Shown in pieces: positions 1 through 12,073 of a stretch of DNA of 64,000 nt; within the stretch, counting starts at the first letter, position 1, and each line of letters starts with the position of its first letter. Origin of the DNA: Anthopleura xanthogrammica (Eukaryota > Cnidaria > Anthozoa > Actiniaria > Actiniidae); NCBI GenBank assembly GCA_964019055.1, contig OZ025207.1:4355001-4419000 (forward strand), read 5' to 3'. Position numbers and translations under genes: made by a program. The notes under the pieces are model-generated. The model did no database searches and had not been told where the DNA came from. It worked only from the letters and a program-made list of their open reading frames with translations.

Positions 1-55
1 ACACCATCACACAACGTTTCTCTCAAGCATTGCATGATGACAAAAGAGCGTCTGT

Positions 56-1200
56 GTAGGAGCTGGCTAAGAAACCCTTGGTATTCTATCATTTGTTGCT
101 GGTCAATATTTTATGGTGTTTATATCCTTTGATTTTAAACTGGGCAAGAGAAGTTTAAAAATAATGTTTTAACTCCTTAATTCAAAGCCAGCCTCATTTT
201 AAAACCAAAGTGAAAAATATACATTTACCTGGTAATATGTACACTGAAGTTTTCTGTTTTTTTGATTGCAATGATGAGTGTTCTAGTCTGAAAGCATCAG
301 GGGAGGGACTAGCCGGCTCCCAGACTGTATCAAATATCCAACACTTGCAACCTCTGTTATATATGTGAACAGAATCAGTTGAAAATTTTATGTTGAGAAG
401 TCTAGTCTACAGTATACCCTTGGCTTGAGTGAATGTCTGTCAAGGGATTATGTTTGGCAATAAAAACAAATTCTGAAAGTCCGCACTCTGGAAATCAGGT
501 GTAAAGCTGCTGATACACTCTGCAATTTTTTCTCATGCTGGCAATGCAATTTTGGATTTTTGTTGCAGCAAATTATTGCAACGTCTATCATACAAAGAAA
601 GTTTCAGGGTCAAAATCAAAGTTAAATCCTGTTTGGCTAGTCTGAAGAGGATTATATTTATTTATTGCGTTGCCAGCGAACATGGGTGATAGAAGCTGCA
701 ACATTCAATTTTAGTTATTTTTTAGATGTGCAATTCGCAAAAGGTTGCAGAGAAAAGTTCAAACGTCATATATTTCCTATCCAAAAAGTGGCTTAGTAAA
801 AAGGATATTCAATACAAACTGTAGAGGTCATATGGTTTATAGACCTTTTCGGCTTGGGTGTAATGTTTTCCCATTTCAGACCATGTGTCATTCCCCAGAG
901 CATCATTTCATTGTTTAACGGTTGCACATAAGAAGACACATGAATATGGATACAACTCAAACAAAGAATCTTATCCTCAAGAGAATGAAACGTGGTCTGA
1001 AATGGGAAAACATTACACCCAAGCCGAAAAGGTCTATTGTATCTTCCAGTCATGAGATAATGCTCAATGCAGATCCCATACTTTTCTTATTCCCACCTTT
1101 CCCCAATCTTCTCATAGTGGTGCACTATTCAAGTACTTTGTGTCAGCCAGAGAACAAGTAGCTGGCTTCATCATAGAAGCTTTCTTTTCCTCTTCACAAG
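56..1200. other. Intron of the DUF445-like gene, or 5' region
   Basis: I see no coding exon here that fits the downstream frame. The stretch holds the 839-1037 MITE and otherwise ordinary AT-rich sequence. Confidence 0.4.
839..1037. mobile_element. MITE with 45-bp terminal inverted repeats
   Basis: Positions 839-883 and 993-1037 are reverse complements over 45 bp, beginning ATAGACCTTTTCGGCTTGGG. The 109-bp centre has no coding capacity. Near-perfect arms and small size fit a non-autonomous DNA transposon. It lies in an intron or the 5' region of the DUF445-like gene. Confidence 0.8.
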
Positions 1201-4200
1201 TTAAGAAATATATGCAGAACAAAATATTTTGCTTAATGGCTTTGGAAAACTTTGGTAAGCAATTTCATTAATATTATATAGACCTTATTTGTCTAATGCT
1301 TCAATATTCTCCCATTACAGACCACATACAGTACCATTCACTAGAGTACAGTACATGAATCATTCTTTGTTTAGCTGTTGTGCATGATTGAGAAACTGCA
1401 TATTTTGAATACAACTCATTACAAACAAAGATTCTTGTTCTTGGGAAAATGATAGGTGTTCTGTAACACTCCATTACATAGGGGGAAGAAGGATATAAAA
1501 ACTGGGGGGCTGTAATCGCCAAAATTGCCAACTCCACACAAAGCAAAGAAAAAACATTTTCAAAATCGCTGAAGCAAAAAAAAAAAGCAAATTGCAATAA
1601 TATTATTGAGGAGATTCAGAATTACTCTATAAAAGTGGGGGGGGGGGCTAAGCTCCCCCCCCCCCCCCCCAAACTCTCAAATGGGAGTGCTCTAGCACCC
1701 CTGGCCCACCCTAGCCCACTGTCTATGTATTATCTATTCCTGTTTAGTCCTGTAAAACTGATTATTTACATCAAGCTGTTGGTTTACTGTACTTAAGAGT
1801 GAGGTTTCCGAGGTGTACAATATTGGATATCATGTCAGCCACCTTAAAGCAGAGCGAGTAATTCGCACGGCAAATAAGTTATTAACCTTGACACGTTTCT
1901 GCCAAAGGTTTTACTATACACACATTTAATGCGATCATTATATCTTTATGTAGCAAGCTATATTTTTAAGCATTTCGAAATTTTAAAAATCTTTAATAAA
2001 TAAGCCAAACCCTGGTTGCTATGTCCCACTAGCACTAGAACACAATTGATAGATTATATGTTACAAAGGTACTGTAGGTTGTAGCGTTGCACTACAATGT
2101 TTCAGTGAAAAAAGCAACAACATTTATGTGGTTTGAATGTTTTTTCCATGCCATCAACATTTTTTAATCAATGTTGCAATGATCAACTGCTTCCAAGTTC
2201 CACAGACCATAAGAATATTTATTCAATTTTTTTCTTTTTGTTTCAGATCAAAGTCTTCTGAAAATTTTAAATTCAGAAACAATAGCAAGAGTAGTGGAGA
2301 AAAAATTAGACTTGTTGATGTCCACACCTGAAGGTTAGTTATTTTGAGGAGGAGCTTATTACTAGATGACATCCATACTCGTGAGGGTCTATGAGCCAGC
2401 ATACTCCCAGATCTGAAACCCATTCCTGGAAGCATCTATCTCCAATACTGGCTGGCCATCCTGTGAGGCAGCATATTCCCAGATCAGTAGCCCATTACAT
2501 AAACTTAAGGAACACAAATTTCCAACACTGGGTCTGTTAGCAAGCATATTCCCACTCTTCATCATGATCATCTTCATCATCACTATCACCATCATCATCA
2601 TCATCTTCTTCATCATCATCATGCATCATCATCATCACCATCATGCATCATCATCATCATCATCCATGTTCATCATCATCATCATCATGAATCATGAATC
2701 ATCATCATCATCTTCTTCATCATCATCATACATCTTCATCATCATCATCTTCTTCATCATCATCATCTTCTTCATCATCATCTTCTTCATCATCATCATG
2801 AATCATCATCATCATCTTCTTCATCATCATCATACATCATCATCATCATTTTCTTCATCACCATCATCATCATCACCATCATATCATCATCAGAATGTAA
2901 CCCTGAGAAACGTTTCTCAGTAAAGCATTCTTTATTCATGTCATTTGATTTCTGGTTCATTTGTAGGTCTTATGTTACAGTCATTGGGAGTGACCAAGTT
3001 AAGACTCAGGCCTGTGATAATGAGTTATATCAATGACATGCGCAGTTACACCAGTCCTTTGGTAAGACCCCCTGCCCCCAATTAATTTTTGTGTCATTAT
3101 ATTTTTAGGACACTACAATTTTCCCCATCACTTAAATCTTTTTAGTATTTTTTTAGCAAAATTACTGCAATAGGAAATAGCAAAATTACTGCAATTTTGC
3201 ATATTCTGCGAACCCCTGAGGCATTCCAACGGCTTGTTGTAAAATCGGTTTTTCACTGCTGTCAATCAAAACTAATCAGTCAGTACCTTTTATCTTTTTG
3301 ATTGATGGCAGTAAAAAGTCCATTCCACAACAAGGGGTTGGAATGTTTGTGTTTGCAGAATATGTAAAACTGCAGTGAAGTGTTACGAAAACTTCATGTA
3401 ATAAGATATCACACAGATTAGCAAAGGGAGTTGTGTAGAGACGGGAATGGCCCATGCCTTATTTTTTTCCTTTTGCTTCAACAGCTTATTGCTTCACTCC
3501 AGTCATCAGAGATCAGTGACACAGAGAAAATCAGAGAACAGGTAAATATGAGATAAATTGTCCTCTTCACAGTTCCCTGCACCATCTTGAAAGGTAGCCA
3601 GGCATTTGCATAGAAGGGAGATGAACAGTTACTGTGAGCTTGCAATGATAGAGACCTTTTTTTAACACCTTGGACAATTATTGACATGTCTCTATGACTG
3701 CAAGGTCACAGTTCGTGTCGCTTGCCCAAACCTAGCTAGTTTTTATACCTCTGGGATATAACTGGATGGAGGGGAATTGTGATAAATAAGCAATGGTTAC
3801 ATGGGAATTAAAAGTAGGTTGCAATTGGTCAACCAAAACAATGACATGATCTTGCATATCTTGGGACCCACATTTTATGCTATTTTATATGTCTAACAAG
3901 GCAATAGTCCCCTTCATAGTCCCCCGTGCCATCTTGAAAGGTAGCCAAGCCATTCATAGAAGTCCTCTATATGGTATTCTACCATGAGTGCTAACCCCTT
4001 AGGGGACGTGATAGACGCCATCTATGTCCATTAAAACAGCCCACAATGCACTGCAATGTAAACTCCACCCAGTTTTTTACTCAGCCTCGACAAAAAATAT
4101 CAACTTCTAAATTCCAATTCTATAATAGAACGAGGGCCACAGGTTTGTCAGCCACTTGCTATTAGTGCTACCCCCCTAAGAACAAGGACAGATCCCAGAT

Positions 4201-5670
4201 GTTCTAGTGTTGTGTACCTGACCTGCACAATATCCTTGACATATTTTAATTGTATATTTTCAACATTGTGTCACATTGAGTTGGGTTTCAATCTCTTAGT
4301 TGTGAGTGATTGAGATTTTCTTGTGTTTTTAGATCATTGATGTTATTACCACAAGAACCCAACAGATATCACCCCAACAAGTACAGCAGGTAATGTACAT
4401 TGTCATTGGCATTTTGTAAAGACTAGTACTAATAGCACAGTCGCCATTATAACAACCGGTGTGCGCGTTCTAATACAATAGTCGCCATTATAACAACCAG
4501 TGTGCGCGTTCTAATACAATAGTCGCCATTATAACAACCAGTGTGCGCGTTCTAATACAATAGTCGCCATTATAACAACCAGTGTGCGCGTTCTAATACA
4601 ATAGTCGCCATTATAACAACCAGTGTGCGCGTTCTAATACAATAGTCGCCATTATAACAACCGGTGTGCGCGTTCTAATACAATAGTCGCCATTATAACA
4701 ACCAGTCTGCGCGTTCTAATACAATAGTCGCCATTATAACAACCAGTGTGCGCGTTCTAATACAATAGTCGCCATTATAACAACCAGTGTGCGCGTTCTA
4801 ATACAGTAGTCGCCATTATAACAACCAGTGTGCGCGTTCTAATACAATAGTCGCCATTATAACAACCAGTGTGCGCGTTCTAATACAATAGTCGCCATTA
4901 TAACAACCAGTGTGCGCGTTCTAATACAATAGTCGCCATTATAACAACCAGTGTGCGCGTTCTAATACAATAGTCGCCATTATAACAACCGGTGTGCGCG
5001 TTCTAATACAATAGTCGCCATTATAACAACCGGTGTGCGCGTTCTAATACAATAGTCGCCATTATAACAACCAGTGTGCGCGTTCTAATACAATAGTCGC
5101 CATTATAACAACCGGTGTGCGCGTTCTAATACAATAGTCGCCATTATAACAACCGGTGTGCGCGTTCTAATACAATAGTCGCCATTATAACAACCAGTGT
5201 GCGCTTTCTAATACAATAGTCGCCATTATAACAACCGGTGTGCGCGTTCTAATACAATAGTCGCCATTATAACAACCAGTGTTCGCGTTCTAATACAATA
5301 GTCGCCATTATAACAACCGGTGTGCGCGTTCTAATACAATAGTCGCCATTATAACAACCAGTCTGCGCGTTCTAATACAATAGTCGCCATTATAACAACC
5401 AGTGTGCGCGTACTAATACAATAGTCGCCATTATAACAACCGGTGTGCGCGTACTAATACAATAGTCGCCATTATAACAACCAGTGTGCGCGTTCTAATA
5501 CAATAGTCGCCATGGCAACAATTAATTGTTGTTCTCTTCTCTTGCAGATAATCACCGAGGTTTTGTACAAGCACCTCTCTTACCTTGTCCTTTGGGGGAA
5601 TTTATTCGGTGCGATAGTCGGCTGTATTATTGAAGTTGCCTCAATATATACCCGTGGATTACCACATTAG
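1201..5670 (+). CDS. DUF445-like membrane protein, 3' exons (5' part outside window)
   Basis: Six exons join in one frame: 1201-1254, 2247-2333, 2967-3061, 3485-3541, 4333-4389 and 5548-5670. Each has an AG acceptor and GT donor, and every splice phase agrees. The product runs through amphipathic helices (VEKKLDLLMSTPEG, TQQISPQQVQQIITEVL) into a hydrophobic end, LVLWGNLFGAIVGCIIEVAS, then SIYTRGLPH and a stop. Helical segments followed by a terminal glycine-rich membrane segment after W/N-G resemble DUF445 (PF04286) proteins, a membrane family of unknown function. That family call is from memory of the pattern and is moderate. The first 55 bases may be one more exon, since a GT at 56 gives the right phase. 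The last exon lies between two minisatellites, and its final codons and TAG are the first 68-bp repeat unit. Other introns carry a (CAT)n tract and MITEs. Confidence 0.55.
1279..1465. mobile_element. Diverged copy of the 839-1037 MITE
   Basis: ATAGACCTTATTTGTC, the CCCATTACAGACCACAT block, TTGTTTAGCTGTTG and the ATACAACTCATTACAAACAAAG block run parallel to the MITE at 839-1037 with many substitutions. It reads as an older copy about 240 bp downstream. Confidence 0.6.
1637..1671. repeat. G-run/C-run hairpin
   Basis: A run of about eleven G, then CTAAGCT, then about sixteen C. It can fold as a G:C hairpin or a quadruplex and is likely a hotspot for polymerase or assembly error. Confidence 0.7.
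2345..2545. repeat. Imperfect tandem repeat in intron
   Basis: The phrase AGCATA(C/T)TCCCA occurs three times about 75-80 bp apart, with CCCATT after the first two. These are degenerate tandem units directly 5' of the CAT microsatellite. Confidence 0.5.
2558..2887. repeat. (CAT)n / (CTTCAT)n microsatellite
   Basis: About 330 bp of CAT triplets broken by CTT and ATGAAT variants, inside the intron between exons 2247-2333 and 2967-3061. Open frames across it (poly-His, poly-Ile, poly-Ser) are repeat translations. Confidence 0.95.
3186..3376. mobile_element. Palindromic MITE, family A
   Basis: ACTGCAATTTTGCATATTCTGC at 3188 pairs with its reverse complement ending at 3376. Complementarity continues inward (GTTGTAAAATCGGTTTTTCACTG / CAGTAAAAAGTC; TTGATTGA core). 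Diverged relatives are at 22685-22880 and 30860-30978. It lies in the intron between exons 2967-3061 and 3485-3541. Confidence 0.75.
3571..3718. mobile_element. Dispersed hairpin element, family B
   Basis: Starts GTTCCCTGCACCATCTTGAAAGGTAGCC. It contains ACTGTGAGCTTGCAATGATAGAGAC, mirrored by GTCTCTATGACTGCAAGGTCACAGT near 3692-3716. The same unit recurs at 28838-28960, and a short fragment (GCCATCTTGAAAGGTAGCC) is at 3928-3950. Confidence 0.7.
4437..5512. repeat. 41-bp minisatellite, 26 copies, in last intron
   Basis: The unit CAATAGTCGCCATTATAACAACC(A/G)GTGTGCGCGTTCTAATA repeats every 41 bp for 26 units with very few variants: A/G in CCRGTG, GTCTGCG, GTACTAATA. It fills the intron between exons 4333-4389 and 5548-5670. 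Each unit ends in TTCTAATAC, which resembles a splice branch-point sequence. The last copy lies about 49 nt before the acceptor. Confidence 0.97.
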
Positions 5671-6593
5671 TATTACCCGGTATAATATACTGGTTATAGA
5701 CGACTGTTACGATATATACCCGTGGATTACCACACTAGTACTACCCGGTATGATATACTGGTTATAGACGACTGTTACAATATATACCCGTGGATTACCA
5801 CACTAGTATTACCCGGTATAATATACTGGTTATAGACGACTGTTACGATATATACCCGTGGATTACCACACTAGTATTACCCGGTATGATATACTGGTTA
5901 TAGACGACTGTTACGATATATACCCGTGGATTACCACACTAGTATTACCCGGTATAATATACTGGTTATAGACGACTGTTACGATATATACCCGTGGATT
6001 ACCACATTAGTATTACCCGGTATAATATACTGGTTATAGACGACTGTTACGATATATACCCGTGGATTACCACATTAGTATTACCCGGTATGATATACTG
6101 GTTATAGACGACTGTTACGATATATACCCGTGGATTACCACACTAGTATTACCCGGTATAATATACTGGTTATAGACGACTGTTACGATATATACCCGTG
6201 GATTACCACACTAGTATTACCCGGTATAATATACTGGTTATAGACGACTGTTACGATATATACCCGTGGATTACCACATTAGTATTACCCGGTATAATAT
6301 ACTGGTTATAGACGACTGTTACGATATATACCCGTGGATTACCACACTAGTATTACCCGGTATGATATACTGGTTATAGACGACTGTTACGATATATACC
6401 CGTGGATTACCACATTAGTATTACCCGGTATAATATACTGGTTATAGACGACTGTTACGATATATACCCGTGGATTACCTCACTAGTATTACCCGGTATA
6501 ATATACTGGTTATAGACGACTGTTACGATATATACCCGTGGATTACCACACTAGTATTACCCGGTATAATATACTGGTTATAGACGACTGTTG
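5641..6593. repeat. 68-bp minisatellite, about 14 copies, starting inside the last coding exon
   Basis: The unit begins TATATACCCGTGGATTACCA and repeats every 68 bp (5645, 5713 and onward) to about 6593, with CACATTAG/CACACTAG and TATAATAT/TATGATAT variants. The first unit is read as the C-terminus and TAG stop of the DUF445-like gene, so the array occupies the end of the coding region and the 3' UTR. Confidence 0.97.
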
Positions 6594-7270
6594 CGAAATT
6601 AAAGTGTCGCGAAAATTTCACGTAATAAGGTACAATGAACATAAGTCTAAGACGAGCTGCAGAAGATGCTGCGCATCCAGCAGGTTGTGGACAATGAGGT
6701 ACTTTAGTTAGGGACTTGTCAGAAATTAGCAGGGGGAGGGGGGGTGGAGTTTTGAAATTGAGCGCCGAAAATGATGTGACCCTTCCTAGCAATGGGAATG
6801 AAATTTCTTGACCCTCTCCTTGGGCTTGACCAAAACAATCATGACCCTCCCCCTGCAGAGATAATACTTCCCAAACAAAACTGAAATAAGACTTGTCGGC
6901 CTTCTTGAACACATATATCCATCCAGAAACCCTAGGAAATTATGAGTGTATGTAAAATCTTTCTTTGATATCAAGCAACATCTGCCTTTAAACATGAATG
7001 AGAATGGTGGCGGTGGTGGTGATGATGATGTCAAATATCATGCACATCATCATGATCATGTCAATATCAAATATTGTACACCCCACCCCACCGAGAAATT
7101 TTGAAATTGAGAGCCTCGAAAATGCGATTTCCAGTGTTTTGAGGGGCATCTGCAGGAGTATAAAAGTGTGACCCTCCCTTTTTTCACTGCCTATTTTTCA
7201 TGACCCTCCTGAAGCAAGCGGACAAATTCGTCCGAGAGACACGTCAGTCCTTAGCATATTGGGAATATAT
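6594..7270. repeat. Transposon-derived debris downstream of the DUF445-like gene
   Basis: It begins with GTCGCGAAAATTTCACGTAATAAGGTA, like the ends of the 9459-9907 element. Two related GACCCTCC blocks follow (6837-6860; 7166-7210), along with a short GGTGGTGGTGATGATG tract. I found no spliceable coding segment. The minus-strand open frame across it has no supporting features. Confidence 0.4.
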
Positions 7271-7276
7271 ACTAGT

Positions 7277-7511
7277 TATACAATGGTTTCGAGTGGCATA
7301 CCGTGGAATATCACACGAGTCACTTGTAGTTTCTAGTATACACACGAGCCTTTAGAGAAACCATTGTATAGCATTTTATCCCACACCATAGAAAATACAA
7401 ATGCGTAGATTTAACGCGCAGTGCATGTTGGGAAGGAAGAGTGAAATACCGACAGAGGCAACGGCTTTTTTGCTTTCTGATTGGCTGTATTTTCTATGGT
7501 GTGGGATAAAA
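7277..7511. mobile_element. Two adjacent short inverted repeats (MITE remnants)
   Basis: TATACAATGGTTTC (7277-7290) is inverted at 7356-7369. Immediately after, TTTTATCCCACACCATAGAAAATACAA (7374-7400) is inverted near 7485-7511. Both could fold as hairpins. They lie just upstream of the small gene that starts at 7716. Confidence 0.65.
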
Positions 7512-7684
7512 ACCTTTATAACTTAAAGCCGCATCCATCATATCATATTTTACCATTCAACTGTTTACTTCATATAGAATCAATACTGAAAGTATTGGGG
7601 GAAAGATTATGAGCACTTGATGCGCTGCTCTGTTTGATTGATGTTTGATAATATCCACTTGTTGGGTTTCCTGTGTACCAGTCT

Positions 7685-7720
7685 CACGTGCTCCCATCAT
7701 GCACGTGCTCCCATCATGAC
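7685..7720 (+). promoter_or_regulatory. Tandem CACGTG E-boxes at the start codon
   Basis: CACGTGCTCCCATCATG occurs twice in direct tandem (7685 and 7702), giving two canonical E-boxes 17 bp apart. The second copy ends in the ATG used for the 7716 gene. It could be a bHLH-ZIP site or just a duplication inside an exon. Confidence 0.35.
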
Positions 7721-8507
7721 GGTCATCACTGTCAAGGAGAAGAAGACATTTGGAGAAGAAGGTCGAAGCTTTGGTCAAAAAATTACCATTTACACGGTAA
7801 GAAATGCTCCTTAACTACACTACTCTATCGAAATATAAAGATAAGCATTAGTTCTTTCTCTTTGGCTAGAAATATTGTTTTTGAAGGGGTTTTTCGTTGA
7901 GTAAAAAACATTTATTCTGAACTGACTTTCCGTTGGTTGTTGCACGTGGCTGACTTTTCAACGTGAAAAAACTTTCGTACTCTTTATTGCATACAACTGA
8001 AAGTATAGAAAGAATGAAAAAACTTTTCTCTACTGATTTTGAAGTCCAAGTGGTCGAAAGCTTTTTTTTAAATCAAATTTGTCGAAATTTTGCCCTCCCC
8101 TCCCCCTCCTCCACAGGCAGCCCAATCAATGCCTCTGAAGAAGCCCGTGAGTATCGTTTTCATAGGAAAAAATCAAAAAGGGGGGAAAAATACAAGAACT
8201 CAATAGATATTTAGTTAAATAAATTTTAAGGATGTTTTGTATTACTCTAATTCTTGGGTTGCATGTTACATCACTAGCCGCCATGTTGGTTGACGACAAC
8301 AAAGCATTCCTCATTAGCTTCTTTTATCCTGACGGCTTAAGCCTCATACTCTATCAAAATATCCTAAGGAGGATGTGGTAAGGTACCACCAGGGCTTTGT
8401 CTGCTTGTGTAAAAAACATACATGTACTGACCTTGATGATATTATTTCTTATTCAGATCAGCATTAAGACCAGCAAGACTCCTGAGAAGACCAGAAGAAG
8501 AACCTAG
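7716..8507 (+). CDS. Small three-exon gene, basic 53-residue product
   Basis: Exons 7716-7796, 8117-8146 (a 30-bp micro-exon) and 8457-8507 join in phase 0. They have strong signals: ACG/GTAAGA, CCTCCACAG/GCAGCC, CCC/GTGAGT and TTATTCAG/ATCAGC. The product starts MTVITVKEKKTFGEEG and ends SKTPEKTRRRT, so it is short, basic and hydrophilic. I do not recognise the family. A good acceptor at 7680-7681 keeps the frame open upstream of the ATG, so these may instead be the last exons of a longer gene. Confidence 0.5.
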
Positions 8508-9458
8508 AATAATGTTTATAATATGGTAGAGTTAATTGTTAGTAAAATCACCCAGGTGAATACAAAGTTACTGTGATAGTTTCTTTGTTTTCACCTGCGT
8601 AATTCTACTAAGGCAATAATTCTCCTTATGCTCAGTGAATATTAGTTAATGCTTGCTCAGACTTGTTCTTTGGGTAAATATTTATAGATATTCACTTTGT
8701 CTGTTGTGGAGAATTATTGATAGTTATGCAATATTATCTACATAGAATGATTCATTGTATGCAGATCTTTTTCACCACTTTAAGCAGTAAATTTGAAAGG
8801 TTGTGGAATCTTTTTGTTACAAATGAAAAGTGACCAAAACCTTAACTGACTTGACTTGTTTGGCATATATATTTACTCTTTGTTGATAAATTATGCACAT
8901 ATCCATTGGACGAAGAACTGGCTGGCTTGGCTGTACGTGGCTTCATGGCATTATTATTATTATTCGATTTATGCATTTGATTGACATTGAATTGCTTGTT
9001 TTTTCCCTATTATTGACATTGATTGATTGCTTCCCAATGATTTATCGTACTAACTTGATATTTATTGATTGACATTGTTTTGAATGATATCATTTATGCA
9101 TATGAAAAAGTTTCTTTCTAAATTTTGTGCATAAATGCTTTCACTAAAATTCAACCGGTTTCCAAAGTCTCGTATGAATTTACCTTCTTGAATTTGATAA
9201 TTTTTTTGAAGTAAATTTGCTAAAAAAAATTTATTAAAATTAATCTCGTCGGTGTTTTTCGATACCATGTCTTTAGAAACAGAAATTCAAAGTTCATCTA
9301 AAAATCCAAAACCAACTTGAACAATGTACAGAGTTGAGAAAAAAGCTTTTTCACCATTTTTACATTGATGATTTTATTTCATTTCCAATTGTTTCAATAC
9401 CAGTACACTTTCACTTGCTATGATTAGCAGCATTTTGTCAAAAGATTTCATTATCATA
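8508..9458. other. AT-rich intergenic DNA
   Basis: The first part is probably 3' UTR of the preceding gene. I see no coding segment, tandem array or clear element. Confidence 0.4.
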
Positions 9459-9907
9459 TACCTTATTATGTGAATTTTTTTGCAATTTTGTTAATTTCAT
9501 AATTTTGGAGGTTGCACATTTTGATTTTGAGATTTTGCAGAAAAATCATATTCTAAATCACCTCTAATTTTGCGATTTCATTCAAAAAAATTTCCAAATA
9601 CACATTCCTCCAACAAAATGACTTGTCAAATATTTACAAGCAAAATCGTCCAAAATTATTCACTTCAAAAAAATGATATATATTTGATGTTAATTACCAT
9701 GTTTTGACTTGGGTATAATACTAGTGCTTTGATCTCAGTTACAACTTCTTTTGTCCTTGCTTTTTAAATACCCAATAATTCTTTATTTTCTCAATAACTG
9801 AAGCTCAATTAATTTTCATGTCATTATATTTTCTCAACACTTATTTTTCAAGTCACTTTAATTTAACAATTTTTTGGAAAATTAAAAATTTCATGTAATA
9901 AGGTATT
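9459..9907. mobile_element. Mariner-like MITE, about 450 bp
   Basis: CCTTATTATGTGAATTTTTTTGC on the left pairs with AAAAATTTCATGTAATAAGG on the right. TA dinucleotides flank both ends, consistent with a TA target duplication. The inside is AT-rich and non-coding. Solo ends of the same type occur near 3393 and 6600. Confidence 0.65.
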
Positions 9908-11632
9908 AGGGGATTTGGCATTGATTTCATTCCCAATTTCATTTGACATTTTGGCCAGATTCCTAATCATATTTAGTGAGAGTGTACTGTACATAATGAT
10001 GATTATTTTCATTGATGCATTGGATTATACAGAGGAATCTTGATAACATAGACTGCGTACAATTGAAAATGCTTATTTTTGGGTTATTATTTTGAAGTTA
10101 CATTTGACTCTCGTTTCATCTCAATACTTTAAATCCTTTTCAAATTTCTGATAGTTTAAGTTATTAGGATTCTACTGTATGAATCATTTGATTACTATGT
10201 GTTGTTATAATAATGCTATGATGATCTTCTGGCTGCTTCCTGGTTTCCATCCAACTTCACAGTAAGTCAAAGTGCATGGTTTATCAACATTCAGTTCACT
10301 GGTTATTTTTCCACTTATCATCCTCTTCCATTTCATTCTCCATAAATTTTGAACCCAATTCTTTAGTAATGAATTTGGTTTGAAAGTTTCAATTAAAAAA
10401 TACATATTCACAGTCTGAGGATGTTAGATGGAAGGTGCCAGTTCTAAATTTTTTCCTGGAAAATTTGCAAGCTTTCGATTCCTGGGGTGCTCGTGACATT
10501 GCTGAAATTGGCAAATTTAAGGTGACTGACTACTTTAGCAAGGAGTAATTACAAAATGTTCTTAGAAAGATACTTTAAAGAGAATTTAACGCTGATTCCA
10601 AAATTGAAAAGAAAAATGGGGTGTCCCATGCTCATTTTCGAGATAATTAATTTTTAATGAAATTCATAACTCAAAAACTAAAAAAGCTCTGGAAGCAATT
10701 TTCGCAGGACATCTACTTTAAACATCATTTTCGAAGAAGAACTAAAAATATTCAAAGAAAGTTTAAAAAAATTAACTTAAAATTCAGTATCTTGTTAGCT
10801 CAATGAACCGAAAAATGGTATTCAAATGATGACAACAAAAACAAATAAAACGTTTTTTTCATGAGCTCTAATAATTACGTTTTTTTTCAAACTTTCTCAA
10901 AAGATTGATTTTTACCTGTTGTTTTAGGAAATTCAAAGAAAAATATAGAGTCCCTTGCAAAATCTGTATGGTTTCAATAAAATTCCAAAGCTTACTATGT
11001 GGTTTTGCACAGTTTTTGTGTGCATGCACATCATATGCTCAAATTGAACGTTCCAAAGTAGTCAGTCACCAAAACATTTGTGGATTTTCTTTCAAAAACA
11101 CCAAACTTTACAGATATCATGTTTTGTTATTTTGAAATGATTGCACCCCAAGATTTTAGAAAGTTTTATCTCTATGCTAATGAATTACCATATTTGACAA
11201 TGTTTGTGATGCAGCGTCATCTATATTTAAAGATAGATTGGTGATACTTGTTTGGCACATTTTTTCTTTTATGTGAAAATTTAAAAAATGAAAATTTTGA
11301 TAATCCTGAATTCTATTCTTCATGCAGTTTTCAAATATGGTAATATTTTTGCGTAAAAAGCAATGCAACAGATACGTAAGTCCTGAGTACTGTTTTGAAA
11401 CATTGGCAAAAAATGAAAAGCAGCTCATTCAAAATGGGCTGGAAGTATAGCAAATACCATGAAAAACTTGCTGATTCGCATAAACTACTGCGAAGGTAAC
11501 AAGACATACTATCAAAACAGACCACTAGGCCTATCTGTTGCAATAGCTTTTCATGTTTGTGCATTATTCAACATGAAATATTTCTCCAGAAACTATTTCA
11601 TGTGCTCTTAAAGTGGTGAAATTTTAACTTTA
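9908..11632. other. AT-rich DNA, no supported gene
   Basis: Many A/T runs and scattered short frames. One possible exon, 11332-11379 (CTTCATGCAG acceptor, TAC/GTAAGT donor, 16 open codons), is isolated and may be chance. Confidence 0.35.
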
Positions 11633-12073
11633 GTGACTATGATTGAACACACCAATGGTCAGGTAGAGGGTCTGTGCACATAATTAGACTGTTTACGTCT
11701 TTGAATGTATATTTTGGCTCTACCACATCAATCCTATAATGGGCAATGCCTATTCTTTTTTATCAGAATGATTTATGCCAACTTTGGCTGTTATCTAAAT
11801 TTGCCTAATTCAACTCCTAAATTTGTCAAAATCCATCTCTCGAAATCAACTAAATAGCTAGTGACATCTAGCTATTTGATTGGCTATTTACTCATTTCTG
11901 TTTAGCAGGATTGATGTGGTATCTTAGTGCACAGTTTCTTTATCTGACATACCCTTCAAAATTGTGATTTTATTCGATGTGTGGGAAAAAATTCAAAAAC
12001 TTTTCTAAGTTTTAATTCAAAGCATTTTGGTGATGGTACTCCATAGGGCTTGGTGTGTTCATATCATAGTCTG
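11633..12073. mobile_element. Inverted-repeat element, about 440 bp
   Basis: GACTATGATTGAACACACCAA near 11635 is inverted near 12045-12070. Inside it, TACCACATCAATCCT is inverted as AGGATTGATGTGGTA near 11909. Nested inverted arms fit a non-autonomous DNA transposon. Confidence 0.55.

Noticed and set aside
2564..2923. 119-codon His/Ile/Ser-rich frame
   Set aside because: Translation of the (CAT)n tract inside an intron.
4437..5512. CRISPR-like regular array
   Set aside because: Units are contiguous tandem repeats with no unique spacers, inside a eukaryotic intron.
6523..6912. 129-codon minus-strand frame
   Set aside because: It begins in the 68-bp minisatellite region and crosses transposon debris. 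No splice or composition support.
7716..8507. Continuation of the DUF445-like gene
   Set aside because: That gene has an in-frame stop at 5668-5670 and no donor in its last exon. Kept as a separate gene.
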